NCBI GenBank assembly: GCA_026874595.1
Contig: CM049316.1
Location: 45,401,695 to 45,465,694 of the forward strand
Reading direction: 5' to 3'
Origin: Sipunculus nudus
Lineage: Eukaryota > Annelida > Sipuncula > Golfingiida > Sipunculidae
Length of the DNA: 64,000 nt
Shown: piece after piece, positions 36,801-48,800 of the stretch
Numbering within the stretch: position 1 is the stretch's first letter
How the letters are laid out: each line of letters starts with the position of its first letter
Made by a program: the position numbers and the translations under genes
The notes under the pieces: model-generated
What the model was told of the DNA's origin: nothing
The model's database searches: none
The model's input: the letters and a program-made list of their open reading frames with translations, nothing else

Positions 36801-39800
36801 CAATGAAATTTTGTGCATCTGACAAGAAAGAGCTATTAAAGGTTTCAGAGAAGACCAATTAAAAGTTTAGTGAAGTTCTGAATGCAGTCAATGTACACAT
36901 TATTGGCCGTTTGTTTTTTCATATTATCTTAAAATTCTCAATGAAACTTTCCGGAAGGGTAGACCATGGGCCAAGAGAGAAGTAATTACATTTTAGGGAG
37001 GCAGATTAAAATTTGTTTGATTGAGACCCACCCCATTTTCTCCTTGTATTTCTAAAATAATATATGCAAAACGTTTTTTATGAATCTCAATGAAATTTAA
37101 TGAAAGGGTTTGGCTACAAAATAACTGAATTATACATGGGTGAATCAGGTAAATTCTGAAGCTGGTCTGGATACAGAATTAGGTGATGGTGACAGTGGAT
37201 GCATGTGGTCTCTGTGTGCTCTCTAGTTAATTCCAGTTCTGATTTTGACTCACCTGAGTGAACCAGCATGTGTCTGTCCAATGAGCTTTGGGAGCTGAGG
37301 ATTTTTCCGCATATTGTGCACATGTTGGAGTTAGCGGCAGGACCAGAAGTATTGTGAGATCGGATGTGTTTTGTCAGGTCTGTCAGTGAGTGAAGTACAA
37401 TATCGCACTTGGGGCACTTAAACTGCTCTTGGCCTTCACTGTTTGATATTGGCAATATCTGAAAAATAAGAGTGTCAATCATTACACTTTATTTCATTAT
37501 TTAGAGCCAGGATTTCATACAATAACAGATGACCCATGAATCTAGCTGTGACAGCTTGTGTCAAATCTTCTGATAAAATTATGCCTAAATCTACAATGAT
37601 TTGAGGAAACTGATGATATATTTCTCAATAGATTTTTTTTTCATGATTCTGTGAACATTTTCTGAAATTTCACAGCTTTGTAATTTAATAAATTCCATGT
37701 TTCATATTAAATGACTTTTCAAGAATTTAAAGTACCCATGAGCATTGAATGAATCATTTCTTGGTTGTTTAGAAAATGTGCAGATATTAAAGCTCTGAAG
37801 TCCTAGATATACACAATAAAAGATTATACATATCTTAATATCTTAATTCTACTTTCTATTAAAGGATAATCAGAAAAATTAAAAACAATCCCAAATGAAG
37901 ATACACTTTTGTATGAAAAAAACAGGAATAATATATTTTCAACAAGTGACCCATGGGTCATAACGCTCAGCTGACTGGGAAGAGATTCGCAAAAGGAAAC
38001 TTTATCATCAGAATGGTAGTATATACCCATTCAACTGAAGCATCAAACAGATTAACCAACAGGCCAAGATTTAGTCTGTATTTATATATCTCAAAAATAG
38101 AGAAAAAATGTGTAAACATTAAAAACTAGAATACGGGTAACCGACAAGTGACTACATGTATCCTCCAAAATCAGAGTGGAACGGGTGAAGTGAGGCATGG
38201 ATTGAGTGGCAAGGGGAAATAGAGTGAGGTATGTTGCATATTAGCATGGATGTCTGCAGCCTAAATGTGTATGTAGGTTGTGCCACCTACCACAAATCCA
38301 GAAAGCTGTCCAAGCTGTATACACCTGCAAAATTTTAGGCAGAAAAGTCAAACCACTACATGTATATGAGCGATTTTTGCCCATGTCAGACAAACAGACA
38401 AATATATCTTTGCAGGTGACCCCTCCAGTTTTGTGAATGATAAAGACCTATGTGAGATCTAAACACATGTACAATTTTGGCCCAATCAGTCAAATGGTTC
38501 CTGAGATATGAGCTTGGATGTGTGCAGCGTTAACAAGAATGTAGGTGGCGCCACCTGTCATAAAATCAAGAAAGCTGTCCACAATGTATAAACCTGCAAA
38601 ATTTTAGGCAGTTATGTCAAACCACTACAGAGAAATGAGTGATTTTAGGCCACGGCAGACTAACAGACAGACGCTGTGCAAAAATGGTTGCAGGTGGCGC
38701 CACCAGTTTTGCGTATGATAAAGAGCGGCGGCGGAGGAACCCCGGTCAAACTTTGTTTTGGCGGATACAAAAATACAGGTGGCTCCACCAGTCTGCAGAA
38801 ACTAATAAAAACACTTAATGGTCAATATCCATGCAAAGAATCATGGTGATCTCTGCATTAGTTGTTCAGATACCTCAGCTTTTGTATCAAATTGTCCATT
38901 ATTCTGAGGGATACTTCAGAGTCCTATAGCTTGAAGGATATGGGTAACAGAGACCTAATTTCAAGTTTCCACAGGCACTTTTCATGGGCCTCCTTGCATG
39001 ACAAGAATGAAGATTCTAGGTCCAGTTGTTGCGATTTGTACCCTGTTGACAGATGACCACATCTTTAAAGGTCTAAAAAAAAAAGAGAAAAAATTCATAA
39101 AAATTTGAAAAAAAATAGAGGTGGCGCACCCAGTCTGCAGAAACTGATGGAACAGCTCATGATCAATATGTATGCCGTAAAAATCATGACCATCAGTGTT
39201 GTAGTTATTGAGATACTGCAGTTTTTGTATCAAATTTTCCATTATTCTGGGGGGGGGGGTATTTTGGAGCCATACAGACTAAAGAATATGGGTAACAGAG
39301 ACCTAATTGCAGGTTTCCATGGAGACTTTTCATGGGTCTCCCTGTGTGTCAAGAATGAAGATTCTTGGTCCAGTTTTTATGATTTGTGCCCTGTTAACAG
39401 ATGTTCATATCTTTTAAGGTCTCAAAAATAGAGAAAAATTTCGTAAAAAAACCCGAACAAATACAGGTGGTGCCACCAGTCTGCAGAAACTGATGAAACA
39501 TCTCATGATCAATATGTATGCCGAAAATCATGACCATCAGTGATGTAGTTAATGAGATATTGAAGTTTTTGTATGAAATTTTTGACTATTCTGGGGGGTA
39601 CATTGGGGCCCCATAGCTCGAAGGATATGGGTAACAGAGACCTAATTTCTGTTTTCCAAGGAGATTTTTCATGGACCTCTGAGTGTGTCAAGAATTAAGA
39701 TTCTAAGTCCAGTCTTTATGATTTGTGCCTTTTTAACAGATGTTCACATTTTTAAAGGTCTCAAAAATAGTAAAAAATTGTAAAAAATTGAAAAATGCAG

Positions 39801-42800
39801 GTGGCGCCACCAGTCTGCAGGAAGTGATGTAACATCTCATGATCAATATGTATGCCAAAAATCATGACCATCAGTCAAGTAGTTAATGAGATATTGAAGT
39901 TTTTGTATGAAATTTTTTACTTTTCTGGGAGGTACTTTGGGGCCACATAGCTTGAAGGATATGGGTAACAGAGACCTAATTTCTGGTTTCCAAGGAGATT
40001 TTTATGGACCTCTCAGAATCCCAAGTTACAAGGTTCTAGGTCCAGCGGTTACGATTTGTGCCTGGTTACAGCTGACTTTTAGTCAGCTGAGCTAAAAATC
40101 ACATAACATCCGAGTCAGCAAAAAACATGGAAATCATCACTGGAAAGTTATTTACTATAGGTAGTTCAATACAAACTTTGTGTCCAGTCTGTACCTTGTC
40201 TCCTTTACGTCTTGTTTTTGACGGGGCACTGTTACGAAACTTTGAGAACACCTGCATGGATCCGGAGCCTACAGAGCTGGTCGGTGACGCCCGATTACTG
40301 TTGGAGCCAGAGTAATAGTTGGCATCGTACTGATCTGTCGGGTACAGAGACAGACTTTGCGAATTTCCATCTGATGGAAACACAGGCATACTGTTGGACG
40401 GGCAAGGCTGCATAGAACTCGGCAAGAGGGACAGGTTTGCTGTGGATCGCGGTGGGGTTTTGGCACTGTAGAGGGGCGAGTCTGTGTGTGATTGACTGTC
40501 ACTGGTTGACTTCTGGACGGACATGGGTTGCAGCCGCAGGGACTGCGGAGGGTATCCCCCCTGGTTACTGTTTCCTGAGCTGCTTGTATCACAGAGTTCG
40601 GGAGAGTCGATTACCAGCGGCTTTATTTCAGGGTAGTCATGATCCTGTAAATAAAAAAAAATTAATAAAGAATTAGTAAATGATTTAATTATAACTAAGA
40701 CTAAATAAATTACATGTATTTAGCATTAAGGCAGAAAGGCCTTAAAGATACCTAAACACTCACTGATTATGTGTTTTTTCTCACATTATAAGTCCGTTTT
40801 GGCCGAAAACAAAAGTTTCAAAGCAAAACCACCCTTTTGTATGTCTAAGTATCTTTATACCTGTTTGTTGTGTGTGAGTAAACACTGTCCACATGTATCT
40901 GTTTTCCATGATGAGACCATGTGACCCACGGTATTTATATTCATATTTTCACTGTTTGCTTCCTCTTTGCCCATGTTGTTCTTCACCCCCTTGATTTATG
41001 AAGCTCTGTGGTACAGCCACCAGGTTTTTCCCACAACTGATCATGCCCAGTGTATTTCTGCTTACACACAGGAGTGTGAATCGGTTTAAGAACAAACTTA
41101 TGACTGGCAGCAAACATTGTATTTCAAAGTGAAAACACTATTTCAGGTACATTTAATATATCTGGTACATGAATCAACTTCAAGAATGCCCATATACAAG
41201 TATCTGTCCAACTTCTCTTTATATTTTTATGACCATGGAAGCATGCTCGACTACTTGCATACAAACTGCCAATTACCATGAATAACAATAATAAATGCCA
41301 TTATGAGAACTGCAAGAGGTGCCTCTGTAAATATGATACAGCAGTGATTTATAGAAGCTTGAAAGTATCAGCGTACCTGGTCAGACTCTGGTTCCCCTCC
41401 ACCTAAAACACCGTAGTCAGCATCCTGGCCAGCCCCCTCCCCCGTCACTGAAACAAAATAACACAAAAATATACTCACTGTGTATATGAATAACAAAATG
41501 CAAAGTGAGCAACAGCTTGATTACCATGGGATCAGTGTTTTATGGCATATTCTTATAAAAAGTTTTTAAAAAATTATCTTTATTAAATACATGCCAGATA
41601 TTGGAAAAGGCCCCTTTAATAAAAACTTGTCCAATGATATTTCTTTCAAAATAACACAGTAACACCTTGTCTCAAGAACCTTTCATGCAAAGGTCATGGT
41701 ACATATGGCATCCCTGGTTCATGAATACCACACCAGGGGGCAGCACACCCAACTTCACCACACAACAATTAAAGCATCCCTGATACCACTTTCAAATACA
41801 GTTTGCTTTCTCCCTTGTAGACTGGCTAAGTATAACCTTAAACTAACCAGCCAAGCCCTACCATAATGCAACACATAAATTCACTCAAATTACCTAACAA
41901 AAGAGCTAATAATTAACAATAACAACTCAAGTAAATGAGTAATTCTTATCATATCATTTTTATCATCTTCATCCAATAGACAGTGCCACCACAGGCCATA
42001 TACACTGTCAAAATACTCCAATCAGTGTGACACAAACTAGAAATTTTCCACAGAACATGATCCACAGTACATATGAAATATGAAACGTGTTCTTTGTTAT
42101 GGAATCTGAAATTTGACTGAAGTACCAAAGTAAGAAAAACAAGTGACCCAGATTCATGATGCTCAGCCAACTAGGAAGACCTAATAAAAACAAAGAATGC
42201 ATCTGAGGAGACCATAATAATGATACACCTGCCATCTCAATCAGATATGGATATGGGTTATATTTTTTTAGATATCATGTCACAAATGTAATGTCTAATT
42301 TTAAGTTTTTAAAAATTTGTAAAAAAAATACAAAGACTGAACAGAACCTTATCAGATACAATGCCATCTTAATTAGAAGTGGATATGCATAATGATTTTT
42401 AAATATTGCGTCATATAAGAATTATTTAAGGGTGAATGGCTGGACTGACAGACAAACGGATAGAGTGGATTACTACATCCCTAGCTTCACTGAGGTGCGG
42501 GATTACGGTAGAACTCCTGTTTTACAGTCATCACTTAGACTGTATACATGTTGCCCAATTACAGGAGTGGCCTTCATCTTGAGTAAACCTTTATAGTAAG
42601 TAATCCCAAGAATTAATATAGGGACTGGCCTCCGCTGAGGACTGAGTGACTGTAAAAAGGAGTCCTGTTATCATGGTGATAGTTCAATCAAGTTAAATAC
42701 ACAGCAACTGATCCCTGTTGCCATGGTTACATATATGATAAAAAGTATCATAACATTAGTGATTAAAACTAAAAGCTACTCACTACCAGTACTAGTTTGG

Positions 42801-45800
42801 TGAATTGACTCATCTACCATGACGTTAAGTCCATACCGCATCAAACTAACCGACCAAATAAGACACAATTCTCAAGTGAGACTATATAGTAGCAGAGTGT
42901 GTTAGGGAATTCTTGAAGTGGGTTTGACATCAGCAACCCCAATAAAGACTCCATGCCATAATACATGCAGTCCATAACCATGTTTGAACTTTGTTCCTCA
43001 TAAACGGACTCTGGTACAATGCGATCAACAAGTGAATGTTATCCTACATTACCTGTACACATACAGTACCTGTTGTACACTTCCTGCTATAGCTTCAGGT
43101 AATGTGTACAACTAGTGGTACACAATGGGACACTCACCAATGACAGTGCAGTTAGTGATGAAAAAAAAATAAAGCTTAAACAAAGTACCTGTGTGTCTAG
43201 ATGTTATATGACAGACTATAGTGTCTCTATAGATGTGTGTGTGTGTGTGTGTGTGTGTAAAAATTACACCCAGGTATGCTCATCCTGAAAAGATAACTGA
43301 TAACATCTGAGTCATTTCCCACATGATTCATGTCATTCATTTTGACATCATGACCAGGATCTTTTTATTTTCAGTAAGCTACTTAAATATAACACAACAT
43401 ATGATCCTCAGTAATACCTATCAGCATCAAACCATGACCCTTGCTGGTGGCACTCACTGAATGAGTTAAAAATGATAACTATTTGATCAGAATGATTTAT
43501 TATTATTCAGCCTCGATTCCAAGTATTTTATGTAGGCCTGTGAAGTGAGAGGGCCCTAAGAATGAATTGACCTCACCATGAACTTTATGTGACGTTTATA
43601 GCAAATTCATTTATTGAATAATCATGAGCATAACTGTTCTGTGCTGCCAATCAGGTCACCGATATTACTGTAAACTGTGAGTCACCTGACCATAATATAG
43701 TTTGCATAATTTGGGAGACCTCTCCCAAACAGAACACGTGTAGTCTGTACCAGTACCTATGTCGGCATGTTTTCCAGGATATTTTTTTTATACATAGAAG
43801 ACAGTTTAAAAAGTAAAAGGCCAGAGGTTGCAAGAGCCATTCCTCGGACTACTGCGTGATTAATAATGTCTAACCTGCACGGCACGTAATTTGTATGAGA
43901 GAAATAATCCAAAATATTGCAAGACGGTTCACCATGACTTTAATATATTCATCAGTGCAGCCATTCCAGATGATGACATCAGTCAATGGGATGTCCATGT
44001 CATTGACCTTTGTGACGTCATTATTGCCTAGTAAAGAGCTGTCTTAAGAAAGACCTTCTGTGTAGGAGCGTTTTTAGGGGCTCATTATAATAATCAGTTC
44101 AAAAGGGCAGGGCATAAGGCTCTGGCGGTGTGGTCAATTCAATTATCGATTCTTAACCTTTGATTTACTTCTCGATTCAATTCTAACTTAAGTAGTAATT
44201 TCAGACTTTTTCAGAAATAAAGCAATTTTACCCAAGTGGAAGCTGGTAAATTTCAGATAATATAAGAAAAATGTAGCTTTCCATCTGTTTGTCACCAGCA
44301 TGTATGAATGGAGTGGTCCACCAGTGAATGCTTGAAGTAGATTTAGGATTCATACACAATAAAAAGCTTTGACATAGCGAATTAACTGCTCCCTCATTTT
44401 AAAGAGCTCAAAGAGGACATCGGCATGGTACATGAAAAAAATATAATCAAAATGAATTGATTCAGAGGTTCATAATCAATTACAATTTAATCGAGGGCTT
44501 GCAATTCAATGCATCGATTCATCGATGCACCGTAACACCCCTAATTATATGAACGGTGATAAGAATAATCAAGAACCCTAACTTGTTCAAAAGACAGCGA
44601 ACCTCTGAGGTTCCTCACAGATTTCACCATTTTAACATCTAACACACACACATATATATATATATATTAGTAGTGTGCCAGTTAATTGATAAATATCAAA
44701 GTTTGGTCGTTTTCTGTCATAGCTGATTGAACTGGTTGTTCAGCACACTTTGTATAATTCATTACAAACAATCATGTATGACTTGCAAAGAGGCAGTATT
44801 ATCAAGAAAAATATTCAAATCCTGAACTTGTAACAGTGGACCAGTGTCATCAACCTGGCTGTTATCTAGATTTTTCACTGTGACCTTAAATATTCTTTGA
44901 ATTATCTGTGTCCAGTTAACATTGAACATCTGTTTGCTGTTAATATACAACCCATGATTACCAGGATAACATGATTTAAATATGCAGGAATACCCACTTA
45001 CACAGCACATATTACACATATATAGAAGTCACTTAAAATAATCAGTAATTGATCCTCAGTCATTTAATCTTTCAATTATCAAACATGATATATTACAACA
45101 ATGTCCTATTTATATATAAAATTTATATAAATCTGTGTTATACAACTTGGCTGTTTAAATTTATGGCAACTGGATCATCTTTTTTAACTGATTCGTTCTT
45201 GTCAGAGTTACATATAATCTATAATCATATTAATTATTGCTCGCATCATTCATTAACATTTAGATTACATCAGTCATTGATAATCATACCACTCCGCTTG
45301 TACCAACTGATTTATCAATATATACTCTTTTAGTCTATTTATTTATTCTAGTTATAAATAAATCCTTATTAATAATAATGGTAGTCTATTTATTAAAACT
45401 TTTCAGTACCACCAACTCTCCATTCTTAATATCAATATTCCACATGTTTAACAATTACAGTACTTTATTCAACCAGTATACAGACTTGTTTATACAAATC
45501 TATATTTATTCATATATTATCAAACATGTATTAATTAATAAGGATTAAATATATATCATAATTAATTTTGTTTTAATAATTAAAAGCTTCTTAATTTCAT
45601 ATGTTAATTATTTTCAGAGTTGGACTCCAAAGAATTTAACAAGACCATTTTTTTAATTAGCTTAAACTTCTCAATATTCATATAATCGCATCCTTGCTTA
45701 TTTAAATAAACATAGCTTCCTACAGATAATTAAAATAAACATATTTTCGGAAAAGACTCTCTTTCCAAAACTTTTATAAATGGCAATTTCTACAGCACTG

Positions 45801-48800
45801 AATTATTCTTAAAAAGTTTTCTGAAGACACTGTTTTCTGTGTGGAATATACTTGTTACATTGAAATTATCCACAATGATAACCTACATTTTTTATAATTT
45901 ATAAGTCAACTTCCTTTCTTGATGGCTTTCAACTATGCAAAGCAGTCTAAGTGATATTAATAATACTGCCCATCCCACTTGCACCTACTGTATACAAAAT
46001 ATTGCAATGGTAATCAATCTACAACAAATTTACATAAGATTCTAGCATTTATCTAAACTCCCAGAATGCAGTAGTCTATATATCTCTATATCTATTAAAA
46101 TGTATGTATTTCATCAACTATTAACGGTACTGAAATTTCAGTGGTCGCCTCCTCATTTTATTTTACACCTGTTACAACCTTAGCAACTGTGATGTAGAAT
46201 TTTTAAACCTTAACTTTTTTCAATTGATAAAATGGTTTTGCTGGGCTATTAGTAGCATCTTTATTATCTGATCTCATGATATATAAAAATGTGGCTTTCA
46301 TGATTTGATCATCAACTGATCATCTGTTCATCATGTGCAATGATATTTTTCAGGCATCAGTATTTTTTTAAATTGAATTAGACCTGCTAATATGTACAGC
46401 AACAAATGTGATTAAATAATTTTCCAACCCAACATTTTTCAAATTATTACTGATGTACAAAGCTTTTAGCAGCTCTCTTTCATTAATATTTTATTAACTC
46501 CTGTCATTACTTTAGAAATTTCAATGCAATAATGCCATCAGCCCATAACATTTACTTTCCATCAACCGCTGGTGCTGCTAGCAGTCTTTATTATACACAC
46601 CTTAAGCATACCCTGGCAAATGACAAAACAACAATTATAAAGTCACAGCGCAAGGTATAAATATTAATAAGATATTGTCAGATTATTGATAAAAATTCAA
46701 CATAGGTTAAAGAAGATAATCTATGCAGACTCTTGAAACAGAAAGAGAGGCACACAATCTATATGCTTCGAGAAGATCATACACACTGCAGCCGAATACC
46801 CGAGGGAGCTGTGGCTGGGCTGGCCAGATCAGACCGGCATCTTTTTCTGCCAATGCACGCGAAACATCATGGAAGCACTGTTGAATCATTGATAAGAAAA
46901 CCGGGTCCTGAGGCTGCCGGGCTCGGCATCAATATGGCATGCAGCCTCAGCAGCATACATTATAAAACATTCATCAGCCAAATTATTCAGGCGGGATTAC
47001 CAAACGGTGCATCTGACGGACAGGTAAAGTGCCCAAATATGGTCATCACAGGTATGATGCCTGGGTGAAAAGACCCTTTTCCACAACTGATGGAAATCAA
47101 ATGGGTTTCTTTTACCAGAGAAACACTCACTGACCAACCTAGCTAACATCCTCCGAGGTTCTATTTGTATAACGGTCCTGGTCAATACTTGGTATATTAT
47201 TCTGAACAGTGGCCTATATCCTGGATAAAAGTCACTTAACAGACTCATTAATATTCACCAGATAAAATTCACCTATCTGTTCTAGTTTTATTCTCACTAA
47301 ATCATCCTGGCTAGAACTAACTTTAGTTTCCTAGCTACATATATATAAAGTTACTACACTGTCCTGGCTGTAGTGTCATTAGACACGGGCCTGGACAATC
47401 GAGGGGTAAAATGCTCAGCTTTCTCCCCTGGTGACCCAGGTTTGATCCCCAGCGTGGCAAAGGGAGTGGGTTGCAGTCATGCCTGTCCAAGGCTGATAGT
47501 TTTCTCTGGGTTCTCCAGTTTCCTCTACTCTAGGCACTACAAAAGGCCACCATCCAAGTCACAGAGAGTGCCTTAATTAGTTATAATAACTATTTATACA
47601 ATATGTAAAATAAATAGTTTCGTAATTTTTATTATATCAAAACTGGCCCTGGCTATGGTCACTAAACTGTTCAGACTATATTTCACTTAAATATCTTAGA
47701 CATATAGTCACTTGCTATAAATTCAGTTCAGTATCTTGTAATATAATAACTAAACTGTGATGGCTAAAATTCACTTTTAAAACTCTCCTGGCTGCATATC
47801 AAGCTTATTGTATCGGCTAATTAACATGAAACATTCTGACCAAAATACACTAAATAATCCTGGCTAAAATTTCCCAAACCATCCTGGTTAAATTCTCTAA
47901 ATTATACCAGTAAATGAACATGAAACTGTCCCCAGCAATTAATAAGGAACAGTCCTGGAATGCCAGCGCCCTGTTACTTCAACAAAATCAAGAGAAAATT
48001 GAAAAGAAGATTAATTTGCCAAAATGAAGGGTATATTATATAATCAGTAGTTCTATGTGATAATTTCATTGTATAATATCATATTGTTTGTCAAAACTGA
48101 TTTAGATATTTATTATATGTTATTTATTTTTATTAATTTTTTTCTTTTGATTTATTGACAAGAATGCTGCTTGTAATGTATTGCAATGTTAAGAATCTCA
48201 GCCAACAGTTCTGTTTAAATAAAGCTGTAAAAAAATTCAAGAAGTCAGAATTTTCTCATAGGCATGACTGCCTCAGCTACTGAAATCATCTGGTAATTGG
48301 GTGGCAATACATAATGTATGCCATGGTGATTCTGCAGCAATCACCTGTATTAATCAGGTATTAATCTGGTATTGATTGGATGCACAATGGCTGCACCTCT
48401 CAGCTCAGCTGGGAGGCTGACCTTACCTTTACTACCTTGCCACCTTGTTAAGCCAGGTAGGTAAGGTATTACCTTAGGATCGTTAAAACCTTGATGCGGA
48501 AGATGGTTGATATAGAGAATCTGATACAAACATCCTGTGGCAGTGAACTTAAATCCACTTACAATGCATGCCGAGCCATCCCCCATCACCCAGTTAACGA
48601 CTTCACCTGGCAGCGACCAAATCCCACGACAATACCTGTCAATAATATGGAAGCTGGTGCTGAATACAGAGCCCAACGAGTTAGGCGTATCAATAGACTC
48701 AGTGATCTCATAACGAGTAGCGAGCTACGTGCACAGACCTGTCTCCCCGCATCATTTTCCCGTCCATCCTTCGGCATTTGCAATGAATAGCGCATACAGC

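Larger units (their letters stand above)
41448..46700. other. RREB1 intron 1, proximal half
   Basis: No exon recognised. Holds an inverted repeat (42513-42663), X-box-like GTTATCATGGTGAT and GTTGCCATGGTTAC (42667-42680, 42717-42730), a TG microsatellite (43231-43258), a hAT-like repeat end (near 44543) and a TA microsatellite near 44651. 45000-46550 is very AT-rich with nothing seen. Confidence 0.45.

Noticed and set aside
46733-47068. 111-aa + strand ORF in RREB1 intron 1
   Set aside because: No recognisable motif; the GC-richer patch explains the lack of stops. Treated as a candidate regulatory island.
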